64,000 nucleotides of DNA from Eriocheir sinensis (lineage: Eukaryota; Arthropoda; Malacostraca; Decapoda; Varunidae). The notes under the pieces are model-generated. The model was not told where the DNA came from. It saw only the letters and a list, made by a program, of their open reading frames with translations, and ran no database searches. The stretch lies in NCBI RefSeq assembly GCF_024679095.1, contig NC_066529.1, forward strand, positions 5,176,866-5,240,865, written 5' to 3'. Shown one piece after another: positions 35,735 through 47,418 of the stretch. Position numbers and translations under genes: made by a program. Every line of letters begins with the position of its first letter. Positions within the stretch are counted from its first letter, which is position 1.

Positions 35735-35936
35735 TGAAATGAAAGGAAAGGAAAGGAAAGAAGAGGAAAGGAAAGGAAAGGAAAGGAAAGAAGAGGAAAG
35801 GAAAGGAAAGGAAAGGAAAGGAAAGAAAAGGAGAGGAAAGGAAAGGAAAGGAAAGGAAAAGAAAGAAGAGGAAAGGAGAGGAATGGAAAGGAAAGGAAGG
35901 ACTCTATTTGTCTCTCTCTCTCTCTCTCTCTCTCTC
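35735..35936. repeat. (GGAAA)n satellite plus (CT)13
   Basis: GGAAA pentamers with GAAGA variants to about 35900, then CT 35911-35936. Purine and pyrimidine runs face each other. Confidence 0.93.
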
Positions 35937-36480
35937 GAATAAGTATCATCATAACTACCATCATTGATAAAAAATAAAAAAATAATAATAATAATAATTC
36001 TAATGACACTAATAATACAAAATTAACCTCATCACTCCGTAAAGGTAATGAACAAGAACAGCGAATATCACATCACTCATTCCAGTCTCCTCCTCCTCTT
36101 CCTCCTCCTCCTCCTCCTCCTAAGCGGCCCTGAACATCTGTCTTCCATCCCTTGTGGCGCCACGATCCCTCGAGAGGCAGGATGACGCCAAGTCGCTTAA
36201 CTCTACCCACACGAGACGGTCCCGGGAGTGCAGCAAGGACCAGGTTGGATTCGCAGGTAATAAGCGAAAGATGATGAGCTAGCTGAGGTATAGTGGAATG
36301 GTTGAGGCCCAAGCAGAAAATAAGAGAAAATGAAATACCAACACCTGGAGGTCAGAGGTCAGACACAAATGTTCCTTTTCCGATGTGGCAAAATTATATG
36401 ATTAGCGAGGCCGCCGCAGAGGTGATGAGTGAAAAATTGTGAGCTTGGCCGGGCTGGTGTGAGGGACAGGTGACGACCAT
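35937..36480. other. Mixed intergenic sequence
   Basis: (AAT)n near 35976-35998 and (CCT)n at 36088-36122. Otherwise single copy. Confidence 0.5.
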
Positions 36481-36720
36481 GGTTGAAGTGCGAGGAAAAA
36501 CGAGAGTAAAGAGAGAAAATGAAATATGAACACCTCCACTACGAGAAAAGATCAATTACTAAAACTTCAAGAACGAAAAAATTAAATATCACCACAGAGA
36601 ATACGAGAGAAAATCTTAATAATAACACTTCGAGTAAGGGAGAAACGTAAATGTTACCACTTCGAGTACGAGAAATAACAAAAAAAAAATAACACTTCGA
36701 GGTCTGAGCCATCTGTACCC
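36480..36720. repeat. Decayed short tandem repeat, core ACTTCGAGTACGAGAAA
   Basis: ACTACGAGAAA, ACTTCAAGAACGAAAAA, AATACGAGAGAAAA, ACTTCGAGTAAGGGAGAAA, ACTTCGAGTACGAGAAA and ACTTCGAGGTC recur at 30-50-bp spacing. The core resembles CTCGAGAGAACGAAAAATTA of the larger repeat just downstream. Confidence 0.55.
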
Positions 36721-36894
36721 TCTCCCTCGTGATACAATTATAAGACAAGAACAAGCTAAGACTCACCGAGAGACTGAAATATCTACACCTTGGGGCTAGA
36801 CATATACCTGTGCGTCCTACAACCTGAGAAAGCTGGCAGCACACATAATGGTTAGTTTTGATTGGAAATGTAAAGGAAAGTTTCCGACCTAAAC

Positions 36895-37320
36895 ACAGCC
36901 ACCCGGAGAACGAAACATTAATACCAAGAGATCATAATTACCAACACGTCTTCCCACCTGCCACGTCTCACAGGTATTAGGTAAGGTGAGTTTAAGGAGG
37001 ATAAAGGCTTCGTTCAACTCCTCAAACTCGAGAGAACGAAAAATTAATACCTGGAGATCATAATTACCTGCAAGTCTTCCCACCTGCCACGTCTCACAGG
37101 TATTAGGTAAGGTGAGTTTAAGGATAAAGGCTTCGTTCAACTCCCCAAACTCGAGAGAACGAAAAATTAATACCTGGAGATCATAATTACCTGCAAGTCT
37201 TCCCATCTGCCAGGTCTCACAGGTATTAGGTAAGGTGATTTTAAGGAGAGAGGGAAGGCTGCGCTCAACTCCCCAAACTCGAGAAAATGAAAAATATTAT
37301 TATCTGGACATGACAAAAAG
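36895..37320. repeat. 123-126-bp minisatellite, three full copies
   Basis: GAGAACGAAA starts at 36906, 37032, 37155 and (diverged) 37281, so the periods are 126, 123 and 126. Each copy carries ATCATAATTACC, CTTCCCACCTGCCACGTCTC, ACAGGTATTAGGTAAGGTGA, GGCTTCGTTCAACTC. The only length change between the first two copies is a 3-bp loss. On the minus strand a 41-42-residue repeat stays open over two copies and then shifts frame in the third. AAGGTGAGT, a perfect 5' splice-site word, is present in two copies on the + strand. Confidence 0.93.
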
Positions 37321-38390
37321 ATGAGGTTAGAGTGTTCATAAAAAATAAATAAAAACAATAATCTTTTAAAACGTGGGTTAGACTAGTTTCAAATATGCGA
37401 TGGACTGATATATATTTATGAGCGTTGAATTGGTGCATGACTGGTTCTCGAAAGCAGCGATGAGGTAACCGATTGGCTTCATGTTATTCCCGTCTATCCT
37501 TGTGTGTGGAGATAAGATATATTAACTCATGTTTGCCATCCTCCTGAACGCTCCTGTTATTGTTGATGTGAAGGGGGTCTCCATGGCACACCAGTCGCAG
37601 CCAACTCACCGGTAATGTCATTAGAATATCATGCAATATTAATTAAGGCGTCTAAATGTGAAGTTACCAGCACTCACGAGGGAATATTATTGCGGCCTCA
37701 TGTATCTCGGCGCTGTGGCGGACACTAACTAACTGCTTGACTGACTGCTCGACTGACTGACGGGTGAGCGGATTCATCAAGGGGCAGTGAGTGACAAGTC
37801 TTTGGTAATTAACATATCAAGGGTGAGAGTGACTGCCTGACTGTCTGCTGGAGGGAGGGAGATCTTCCTTCAGAGGTTCTCATCAAACAAATCTTTAGTA
37901 ACTTTATTCACCACTGTACTGTGACCCTCCTCCTCTATATTTTCCTCCTTTCATCACTATTACTACAACTGATTCACTTTACGAAACTGGCTTGCGGGAA
38001 AGGGGGTAATTGGGCTCGAGGGGAGTTTACTTACGAGGGGAATCTATTTTTTCACAGCAAATACGTAGGAAGGTTGCGTGTATTTCGTAGCACCCCAGGA
38101 ACAGCTGACACTAAACCTGCTTACTTTCCCGCTGCGAGCATTAATGAGGGAGGCGTGGGAAGGCGAGGGTGCCATGGAAAGGCGTGGGTTGGCGTGGAAT
38201 GATGGGAGATGATGTAGGTTGGAGGAGGAAGAGAAGGAGTGGGATAATGTTTTTTTGTGTGTGTGTTTCAGTACAACAGAGAGTATATTTTTTTTGTCCA
38301 AGTGTTATTTTTTGTCATGCCAATAACACGACCTTATGTTAATGAGCTACTTGACATACGGAAATGTTTTTACTCATCATGATCACTTCA
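37321..38390. other. Single-copy intergenic sequence
   Basis: GACTGACTG-like words near 37740 are the only local repetition. A frame beginning GTGACC at 37921 looks secreted if read from GTG, but it has no ATG. Confidence 0.5.
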
Positions 38391-38393
<3 letters not shown>

Positions 38394-38460
<67 letters not shown>

Positions 38461-38461
38461 G
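38394..38461. repeat. (ATT)22 microsatellite
   Basis: Pure ATT triplets, with scattered ATT further to 38560. Confidence 0.97.
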
Positions 38462-38689
38462 TTTATTTGTATCATTAGTAGTAATGTTATTGCTAAAAGG
38501 ATTATTAGTATTATCATTATTTTTATTATTATTATTGTCATAAAAATCATTATTATTAGTTCTATAATACTGAAAGCCATACACAACTTTTATTGCTCCA
38601 TAAATACTTCACCGGCATAGAAAACTGATATTATGATGATCATTATTTATCATTTTCATCGCCATTATAATTGCAGTTATTAATTGTAA

Positions 38690-38890
38690 TTCTTCCCGTG
38701 TCACGAAGCCGAAACAATAAAGAAGCGGATGACAAGCAGCGCCTTCAGTCTCCTGCGGAACCGAAGGGAATGGCACCGTACGTCTTGTCCGGACACAGCG
38801 GCGGCGTTATTAGCGTCCGTCACGGCCTGGCCAGGCGGCGGCCATTACCCGCTGACTCATGACCATCGGAAACCTCGTGGTACATTCCCG
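38690..38890. other. GC- and CpG-rich patch
   Basis: CpG-dense single-copy DNA in an AT-rich setting, with GGCGGCGTTATTAGCGTCCG near 38800. No exon is defensible. Confidence 0.4.
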
Positions 38891-38894
38891 AACT

Positions 38895-40000
38895 CATCGA
38901 AAAGAAAGAAATGGCGTATTAGCGAAGGATGGAGAGAGACGAAACGAGACCTAAAATGGAACAAAGAAGATATTTAGAAAGTTGGGAAGCAGCGAAATCT
39001 GGAAGAGAAATATCATAAAATGGAAAAAGAGAATATAGATGTGCATGATTATAATATACATAGCAAGATGAGAGGAAGAAATTGCATATAAGCAAATAAT
39101 TTAGATTGACGGAGTGTGGCTCGGTCTGTAACAAAGAATGAAATATGGTAATAAGAAACGAGGGGGACAAGATATGGATAAAATAATAAATTGTCCGATA
39201 AAGAAAAGGAATGGCATATTAGCTAAAAATTGAGGGAGACGGAGAGAGCTGAGAGCCGTATCAAAGCGGCGACGGATAAAATAATGAAGGGAGGAGGAGA
39301 CGAGAACAACGTAGTGACCGATGATACAGTGGGTCAAGGGGAACATATACGGAAATAGTGCGAACATTGAAAGAAAATAACGAACCGAGATGTCATGATA
39401 GCGATAAACTGAGAGACGGAAAGCGCACCAGTCCGTAGCAAAGAGAACGTTCCAAAAATAAAGAAGTCGAGTCTGCAGGTCAAAGATAATGAGAAAAATA
39501 GATGTCAAAAGTAAAGGGATTCATACAGGGGGATAACGTAGATGAGCAGTGGCCAGAATTGTAACGAAAAACCGATGAAGAGAATTTGTAAGGTGAATCG
39601 ATGAATGGAATAATGATAAAATAGGTAGAGATAGACAACGGATGTAAAGTAGACGGTAACATTATTTTCATTTTATAACTTTTGCGTTCCTATTTTTTTT
39701 TTTTTTTTTTTTTTTACTCCTGAATTTCCGGGGCACTCTCATTGTATTGGGATCTGGAGTTTAACGGAGACTTTTTGATTGTCCTTTTTATTGCGAAGTC
39801 TTTTAATGAAGCAAAACAAATGAAACGTTATCTGAAAACTGAAAGAAAGAGAACTCGGGCGAGAACTAAACAAAGAAGCCATTTATAAAGTTGGAAAATA
39901 GGATATAAAAGCGAGCACAGTGGTGAAATATGATGCAAGCGGGGAAAACTAAACTGATATGGATATTATAGAAAGAAAAAAAGATACATGTTTAAGACAG
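38895..40000. repeat. Decayed tandem array, about 110-180-bp spacing
   Basis: ATGGCxTATTAGCxAAxxAT followed by GAGACGGAxxG and a GTCCGTAxCAAAGA-like block recurs near 38911, 39081, 39211, 39390 and 39501. A further block, ACAAAGAAGxxATTTAxAAA plus GTTGG, links 38960 to 39872, so the family reaches that far. Identity between copies is low. Confidence 0.5.
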
Positions 40001-40028
40001 GTAGGTATTAAAAGGACCACAATTTCAC

Positions 40029-40370
40029 ATACATTTAAGCGTCATATGGTAAAGTAGGAAAACAAGAAGAGAAGAGGCTGATAAAAAAACATGCAATAAA
40101 AATGTATATCTAAATTAAAAAAAGAAAATGAAACAAGAAAAAGAAGAAAGGAAGAAATAGCACGAAAAACCACACAAGAGAGAAGAAAACCTAAAGGAAA
40201 AGCAAATTCAAGAAAAAATAAAATGAAAATAAAGAAAACGAGAGCAAAATTAAGAAGTCATATGGTAAAGTAGGAAAATGAGAAGGGATGAGGCTGATAA
40301 AAAAAAAACGTGAAAAAAGAAATGTTTATATAAAAGAGGAAAATGAAGAGGCTTGGGATAAGAGTAGAAG
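40029..40370. repeat. 216-bp tandem duplication
   Basis: GTCATATGGTAAAGTAGGAA occurs at 40041 and 40257. Both copies continue with GAGGCTGATAAAAAAA and AAATGTxTATxTAAA. The middle of the first copy is A-rich filler. Confidence 0.8.
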
Positions 40371-40539
40371 ATTGGGTACGAAGGGACGTTTGTTATAACT
40401 TAGGCGACGTGAATCATTGCGGAACTGCCCCTCGTTATCGTCCCTGTGTAGCCATGATGCCCCAAAGGATTATTAAGAACTTTCGCCTTTCTTCTTTCTT
40501 CTAACAAACCATCTACTCACTCTCTCCCTCTCCCTCTCC

Positions 40540-40741
40540 CTCTCTCTACTTATTTATCTACCTATTTATCTATCTGTTAATCTCCCTTTCCTTTGCTTTC
40601 ATGTGTATTTGTTTGTTCGATTATTACATTCCCGAATTTAAATGTTGTACTCTACGGTTATATTACGTATGATTTCAGTTAAACATAAAAAAGGACCTGC
40701 GCAGAGAAGAAATATTACCGAAACTGAAATACTACTGGGAA

Positions 40742-40782
<41 letters not shown>
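40540..40782 (+). mobile_element. Interspersed repeat family B, copy 1
   Basis: (CTAT)-type repeats (40540-40580), then TTTGTTCGATTATTACATTC, CCGAATTTAAATGTTGT, TATTACGTATGATTTCAGTT, AAACATAAAAAAG, ATATTACCGAAACTGAAATA, then (CT)19. The same order of blocks, CTAT repeat to CT run, occurs at 44230-44561. The function and full length are unknown. Confidence 0.65.
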
Positions 40783-40785
<3 letters not shown>

Positions 40786-41280
40786 TTCACTATTTTGCTC
40801 TCTTTCATCTACGACCGTCTTTTCTCCATTCTTCTCTCCTTCCTTCCTTTCCGCTTTGCTTTTTTTCCCCACCTCTCGCATTAAGTATTCATCCCACCCA
40901 TCCTCCCTTCCTTCTTTCCTTTCTTTCTTTTACTTTAAAAATTACGTAACCGCGCCTTTACTCTTTTCTTCCTTTTCTGTGTTCCCTTCTCTTATTCTTC
41001 CCCTCCTTCCACCATCCCATAAATCTCCCTTCTCGCCTCCCTCCCTTTCTTCCTTCGTTCCTCCTTCCATTCATTTTTCATTCCTTCAAAATGCACCTCA
41101 CTTCATCTCTTCTCCTTTTCTTTATTCCCTCCTTCCTTTCTTTCTCCTCCTCCACCATTCCATACGGGTCCCTCCCTCCCTGTCTCCCATCACACTATCA
41201 TCCCTTCCTTCCCCTTACCCCTGCCACAGCCTCCGCCTCTGTCCCCTGTCCTCTTAATTGCCTTTGTTTTTTGTCACAGC
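40783..41280. repeat. Pyrimidine-rich domain
   Basis: C/T-rich with no clear unit. Confidence 0.6.
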
Positions 41281-41300
41281 CTCGATAGTGTACCCAAAGG

Positions 41301-41355
41301 TGTGTATGTGTGTGTGTGCGTGTGTGTGCGTGTGTGTGTGTGTGTGCGTGTGTGT
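41301..41355. repeat. (GT)n with GC interruptions
   Basis: A GT run broken four times by GTGC. Confidence 0.93.
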
Positions 41356-41408
41356 TATCCTTAGCGTAAACAGCCAGACCGAGTTTACCCCACCGCCGAT
41401 ACGCCTTC

Positions 41409-41564
41409 ATTTGCATGGCCGCCGCCCACTCCCCGCTGTCAACACCGTCAGGCAAACACGAGTAATGCCTCCAAAACATCACTCGCCCCCTCCTCCTCCC
41501 CGCCCTCACACCAACACGGCCAGCCAGAGTATATATAACTGATGGTCCTGCCGCCTCTCAGCCA
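41409..41564 (+). promoter_or_regulatory. Candidate TATA/initiator core promoter
   Basis: TATATAAC begins at 41530. CTCAGCC has its A at 41560, exactly 30 bp downstream, the standard TATA-to-start spacing, and resembles the arthropod initiator TCAGT (last base differs). ATTTGCAT, the POU/octamer core, lies at 41409, and the 100 bp upstream of TATA is CpG-rich and C-rich, unlike the AT-rich DNA after 41580. An ATG at 41563 opens 22 codons with a hydrophobic core (MHQLVFCFRYLL...). The leader would be only three bases, so that ATG may not be used. No downstream exon was found, so the call rests on motif spacing alone. Confidence 0.3.
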
Positions 41565-41639
41565 TGCACCAACTTGTCTTTTGTTTTCGATACTTACTTA
41601 CTTTATTGTTAACCTTTTTGTTTAGATATTAATTTCCGC

Positions 41640-41790
41640 CGTCCATTTCCTCATCCTCCATCGTATCTTATCCCTCCTACCTTCACTTCCTCCTCTTCCT
41701 TCCAAATCTGCTTCCACTTCTTGATCTCTTCGTCCTCACCTTCCTCTTGATGATACTTTACCTCCTTCTTATTATTATATTGCTATTATT
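41640..41790. repeat. Pyrimidine-rich dispersed repeat, also at 45915 and 46040
   Basis: TTCCAAATCTGCTTxxACTT, CTTxATCTCTTCGTCCTCA and TTTACCTCCT..TATTATAT also occur in that order at 45915-46015. Confidence 0.65.
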
Positions 41791-42388
41791 TTATTGTGAG
41801 TGTTGCACTATTAATAATTCACGATAATCAATAACCTTAAGGAGGAATAGTTTGTGATTAATTATTTTACGCTTGCCTGGGAAATTTTTTCAATTCGTTT
41901 TTGTCCGTCCCAAAATGTGCTTATAAATTAGGTTCTCTTTTTTTTTGTAATTCACGATGCAACCTGACAGCATCAAACGAATATTTAACATGCATGATTT
42001 TTTCTTATAAAGCCTAATCACATTCCTTTTAGCAGCAATACAAACAGGTAATTATGTATTTTCCTACGCTGTCATTCATAGGGTCCCAGGCGGCAGACAC
42101 ATACGAAAGCCTAATTAAAACACTCAATTACCTGACAGTCACCATCACACCTGGTCGAGAGCTTAATTAATGACCAACTCTCACGTTTTATTCACCCATT
42201 TGTTTCCGGTAGATTGTCATTACCTGTCCACCTCACACCTCATCGCACCTGTCTGTATATATCTAAATGCACCCAGCTATCACCTGTTAATAGCCGCTAA
42301 GAGGCCTTCATCCCTTACCTGGCTGTCCCACTAACTACCGCTTCTGTTAAATGTATGTCACTCCTCTTTTCCCCCACTGCCTCTTCCA
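41791..42388. other. Single-copy AT-rich intergenic sequence
   Basis: No gene or repeat recognised. Confidence 0.5.
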
Positions 42389-42720
42389 CGACCTCTCTCG
42401 TCTGTAAACTACCAGCTCTTAATAACTACCTCTACTACGATCTACATCTTCTTCCCCCATCTTCACCCTCTTCTATAAAATACCTTATCTTCTAGCTTCT
42501 ACTAAATGTCTACCTCTCTCTTCTGTAAGCTACCAGCTCTTAATAACTACCTCTACTACGATCTACATCTTCTACCAAATCTTCACTCTCTTCTATAAAG
42601 TACCTCCTCTTCTAGCTTCTACTGTCTACCTTTTCTACCCCCCGTTTTCCCCACTATCTCTTCTACTACCTCCCTCTTCTATACACTATTACATCTACTA
42701 CCTTATTTTACTATCCTTTG
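42389..42720. repeat. 121-bp tandem duplication with a decayed third copy
   Basis: TACCAGCTCTTAATAACTAC occurs at 42410 and 42531. Both are followed by CTCTACTACGATCTACATCT and CTTCTATAAA. Identity is around 90 percent. The stretch 42640-42720 (CTCTTCTACTACCTC..TCTTCTATA) looks like an older copy. Confidence 0.92.
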
Positions 42721-42743
42721 CTTCAGCCTGCCACTAGTTATCT

Positions 42744-42878
42744 ATTTTTTTACAGCAAAGGAGACAGTTCAAGGGCGTAAAGAAAAATATTTAAAAAAAT
42801 AGCCCGCTACTTACTGCTCCTGAATAGAAGTCAGAGGAGTGGCCAAAAAGAGAGGTCAATTTCGGGAGGAGAGGTGTT
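42744..42878 (+). mobile_element. Interspersed repeat family A, copy 6
   Basis: T7, ACAGCAAAGGAGACAGTTCA, AGGGCG, A-rich spacer, TAGCCCGCTACTTACTGCTC, AGAGGAGTGGCCAAAAAGAG, AGGTCAATTTCGGGAGGAGA. This is the longest copy on the side away from poly-T. Confidence 0.88.
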
Positions 42879-43760
42879 TGTCTCTTCCTCCACCTCCACC
42901 TTTCACCCCATCCACACCATCCACTCTCATTACCCATCTGTTCCCTTCCCCACGCCCAACACCAGGGTCCGTAATCCACCACGTGTCTTTCCTGTTATCT
43001 ACTTTCCGCCGCCCACTCGTCACCTTTGTCCCGCCGTCACGCACTTACGCCTCGCAAAGGTGAAGGCCCTGTCCCACTACACTGCCCCCGGTAAGTGGCG
43101 TCCCCTTCTCTTTGATGTGTCCCGCTCGCCGCTCGCAGTATTCTCCAGCCATCCAGAACGTGTTAAATTAGATTCCACAGACAGCTAGTCAAAGAGGATA
43201 AACGGACCCTCTCTCTCGCACACCCACACCGACCCTCCAACACCCACACGAACACTCACATCTCCAACTCCCCACACACACTCACTTCCCCCTCAATCAC
43301 GCTCACCAAATCCTCTCCCCCCCCCCCCCCCCACACACACACACACACACACATGCTCCCCCCGCGCACACACAAACACACCCATCACAGAGACAAAGCG
43401 TGACAACAAGAAACAAAAGTATAATACGTGTACTTATTAGCCGTGCCTCAGGAGAATATATGGCACACTCGACTTGAACACGAGGCAAACTGAAAGGCAT
43501 TTATAACACAAAGGAGAGAGCAACTTACTGGGCGTGGCGTGGCGTCGGGGCGTGGGTCCGTGCCGGCGTGGGGAGGGCGTGGGATGCGTGTGAGGGGGTT
43601 GAATACTGAGTGGGTAAGCGAATTTTTCACCATCCTTTGCGAGATAAGATCAACAGCCGGACTTCCACAAACAGCCTGGCACCTCAACACCCCCGATTTT
43701 GTTAGTCCGATCATACGCCTCGTGCTCTCTTCACACGACTTCCTGGAAAACAAGGATAAA
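42879..43760. other. Mixed intergenic sequence, C- and CpG-rich in parts
   Basis: Includes poly-C and CA at 43317-43353. A 108-codon ATG frame on the minus strand (43448-43774) has mixed composition but no recognised domain and no splice support. Confidence 0.45.
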
Positions 43761-44046
43761 GATAAACAAAACATTTCACCGACTAAATAGGACTAGTTTG
43801 AGAGCCTTCTTTTTTTATCCTGAGAATGGCTTCTGATTGACCCCGGAAAGTCTGGGGATAGTTTTTGTTTTCGTAGGCATTTTTTTTTTTTTTACTGTAC
43901 GCGAGGCCAAGACAAACAAAACATTCCCCCGTGTAAATACATGCGCACAGTTTGAGAGTTTTTTTTTTCTTTTGAGTGACTACAGACCGCCTCCAGAAGA
44001 AACACTAGCGGGAGTTATCTTTTGTTTTCAGTGTTTTTTGGGAGGG
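43761..44046. repeat. 150-bp degenerate tandem duplication
   Basis: GATAAACAAAACATT at 43761 and GACAAACAAAACATT at 43911. Both continue with TAAATA, AGTTTGAGAG, a T-run, and TTTTGTTTTC near the end. Identity is about 60-65 percent. Confidence 0.75.
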
Positions 44047-44229
44047 GTAGAGGGAGTCATACAGCCTCGTAAACTTCTGCCTGCCAACTCACTCTATCTC
44101 TGTCAGTTTACCTGTCTGTCTATCTATCTATCTGTCTATCTATCTATCTATCTATCTATCTATATCTATCTTTCTCCCGATGTTGTTTGTACCGAGTTTT
44201 CCTTCGTTTTCTCTCTATCTCTTTTTGTT

Positions 44230-44563
<334 letters not shown>

Positions 44564-44679
44564 GTCCATTATTTCCTTTTCTTTCCTTGCCCCCCCTCTA
44601 ACCCCCCTACCCCCCCTACCCCCCACCACCTCTGCTGTGAAAGATCCGCGCAACATTAAAGTGATTGAGAGAGACTCCA

Positions 44680-45033
44680 TCAGATCACAACACCTCCTCC
44701 TCCTCCTCCTCCTCCTCCTCCTCCTCCTCTCTCTATTTCCCTCCTTCACTCTCTTTCTCTTCCCGTGCAATTCTTTTTCGTCTCTCTCCGTTCCCTCATT
44801 CCTCCCCTTTGTCTTCCTCCCCTTTTTTTTTTCTTCCCAAACACTTATATTAGTCTTCCTCTTCTCATGATTCTCCTCCACCTCTCTTTACACCTCTTAT
44901 GTCCTTCCGCCCTCTCTAAGCATCCCTCACCTCCTCATCCTACCTCCCCTCATCCCCCTCACATCCTATCCTATCTCTTCACACTTAACCCCACCTCTCC
45001 ATTCTCTTCCTTCCCTTCCTTTCCTTTCCTTTG

Positions 45034-45090
<57 letters not shown>

Positions 45091-45240
45091 TCGCCACTCT
45101 ACCCTCTTTGTCCTTCTAAACTCCTCCTTCCCACTCTCCTTCCCCACCCACATTTGCTTTTCCACTCAGTCTCCTCCACTTCTCCACTCTCCCCACTATT
45201 CCTCTCCCCCGTCTCCCTTTGCCCCACATGCCCACAAGGG
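44680..45240. repeat. Pyrimidine domain with (CTC)13 and (CT)26
   Basis: CTC triplets 44691-44730 and a CT run 45036-45087, otherwise C/T-rich. Confidence 0.88.
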
Positions 45241-45499
45241 GTCGGTATAATAATGTAGAAAGCGTATTAAAATTTCTACTTCAACATTTTTTTTATAGAC
45301 ATCCTTATTTACTCCTCTGTTATATATTTACTCTAGAATTGGCACTTTTGTTTTCGTATATATCAGGTTTTTTTTTTTCTCCTCGTATTCTTCCTTTTCA
45401 TTTTCCTCCATAATCCCTTTTCGCTTCCTTACACTGGTCCAGATTTAGTATTCAAGGGTCACTTTAGTTATTTTAGTAATTTTAAGCCGTTATCATAAA

Positions 45500-46380
45500 T
45501 TTTCTGCATTGTTTCATCCTCTTCTTTCTCTTTTTCGTCCTCCTCACCTCCTTCTCTTCTTCCTCCTCCGCCTAAATCTCCTGTCTCTTTAACACCCACG
45601 CTTATCATTCTTTTTTTTTCCTCCTCCTCTTTCTCCTCTTCGTCCTCCACTCCTTCCTCTCTTTTTCCTCTTCCTCCGTAACCTACTTTCTATTTAGCGT
45701 CCCTACTTCCTCTTTTTATCTGCTGTTCCTCTTCTATTCTTTCACCATTTCTGCTTCTCCTCCTCTTCCTCTTTTTCCTTATCCTCCTCCTTTTCTTTAA
45801 CCTGCTTTACTGTCTTTTATCTTTTTGTTCTAACATTTCTCTTCGTCCTCCTTTTTCACATTCTCCATCATCTGCTATCCTTCCTAACTTCTCTTCCTCT
45901 TCCATCTTCTCTCCTCCCTTCCAAATCTGCTTTAACTTCTTCATCTCTTCGTCCTCATCCTCCTTTCTCTCCTTCTTTACCTCCTCTTCTATCATTTGTT
46001 TCCTTATTATATTTTCCCTCTAACCTCGCTCTTCTTTTTCCGTCTTAATCTGCTTTTTCTTATCTCTTCGTCCTCAGCTTCATCTTTGCTTCCCTTTCTT
46101 TCCCAGCTCCTCCCGTTCCTAATCCTCCTCCTCCTTCATCACCGCCTTTAACCTTCCTAATTCTCTTCCTTCCTCTTCCCCTCTCTTACCTCTCTCTCCC
46201 CTCCTCCTCCTTCTCCCTATACTCGTACCCTGGCCAGATGGTTTCCTCTGTTGGGTTAAGTGTCTCTGTTTTATTGAAACGTCTCTCTCTCTCTCTCTCT
46301 GATTTATCTTCTGTTCCACCGCCCTCCCCTGTTCCCCCCCCCCCCTACCCCGACTGGTGAACCCTCTCCCCCACCTCCCG
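45500..46380. repeat. Pyrimidine domain with a 123-bp repeat
   Basis: AATCTGCTTTAACTTCTTCA and AATCTGCTTTTTCTTATC, each followed by TCTCTTCGTCCTCA, occur at 45924 and 46047. A short CT run lies near 46283 and poly-C near 46336. Confidence 0.75.
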
Positions 46381-46539
46381 CCCACGAGCAGTATGAGGTT
46401 CTAGGCATGGCGAGGATCCCATAACTATTGAAAATGTTGCTGTTTGTTTTTCTTACTGCAATTTCCACGTTCTCTTAAAACTGTTCAACTTAATCGTCGT
46501 TGTAAGTTGGTGTTTGTGCATAAGTTTTGAGAATTTCCC
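46381..46539. other. Single-copy sequence
   Basis: Nothing recognised. Confidence 0.4.
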
Positions 46540-47110
46540 TTCGTTTTCTCCTCCTTTTAATATTTTCTGCCTTTCCTTTCTCTTTCTTCCTCCTTCTTCC
46601 TCCTATTCTTTCCACTTCTATATCCTCCCTCTTTCTATTCTTCTTCTCCTATCCTTCCTACATTGTCTGATTCCCGTTTATTTCTTTCTCCTTCCTTCTC
46701 TTCTTACTACGTTTACTCCCTCTTTATTTCCTTCTCCTACCCTTTCTACTACACCTCCAATTCCTCTACACTCTTCTGTCTCCTCTTTCTACTCCTCTGT
46801 CCTCTCATTTCCGCCTTCCTTCATCTATCTTCCTCCTCCTCCTCCTCCTCCTCACCGTTCGTCATACCCTTCTTCCTCTTCCTCTTTCTCCTTCCTTTGT
46901 TTTCTCTTGTCATTCGTCCTTTCAATTATTTCTACCCTGCGAACCCTTCCTCTTTTTTTCTCCCTTCCTTCTCCCATCGCTTTTCACTCAAACGTTCTCG
47001 TCGGAACGTCCTAATTATAAAGTTTTCTTATCTTCCCTTTCTTATTCAGATGCTCCGTTTTTTTACTTGTTTCTTTTCTTCATCTCAATTCCTATTTCAG
47101 TACGACTAGC
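46540..47110. repeat. Pyrimidine-rich domain
   Basis: C/T-rich with (CTC)n at 46827-46852. Confidence 0.75.
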
Positions 47111-47122
47111 AATCATCTTTCT

Positions 47123-47126
<4 letters not shown>

Positions 47127-47192
<66 letters not shown>

Positions 47193-47195
47193 ACA

Positions 47196-47228
<33 letters not shown>
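47127..47228. repeat. Palindromic (CT)32-CACATGTG-(AG)15 locus
   Basis: A CT run to 47191, the palindrome CACATGTG (47192-47199), then a GA run. The whole is an inverted repeat with only an 8-bp self-complementary centre. Confidence 0.96.
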
Positions 47229-47231
<3 letters not shown>

Positions 47232-47296
47232 TGAAAGTGATTTACGTACGAACTTTATATTTATTTGCCGTCTACAAAAACTCCTGACGCACTAAA

Positions 47297-47303
47297 ACAC
47301 ACA

Positions 47304-47369
<66 letters not shown>
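47297..47369. repeat. (CA)36 microsatellite
   Basis: A CA run with one AAAC interruption near its start. Confidence 0.97.
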
Positions 47370-47371
<2 letters not shown>

Positions 47372-47418
47372 TATCAGCATTCGCTAAACAAAGACAAACT
47401 GAAACACGATTTTTTGGT

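Noticed and set aside
37921..38202. 93-codon frame with a signal-peptide-like start
   Set aside because: The start codon is GTG and no ATG lies in the frame before the hydrophobic part. No splice evidence.
43448..43774. 108-codon ATG frame on the minus strand
   Set aside because: Composition is mixed, but no domain, repeat of pattern or splice site supports it, and the opposite strand is also open there.
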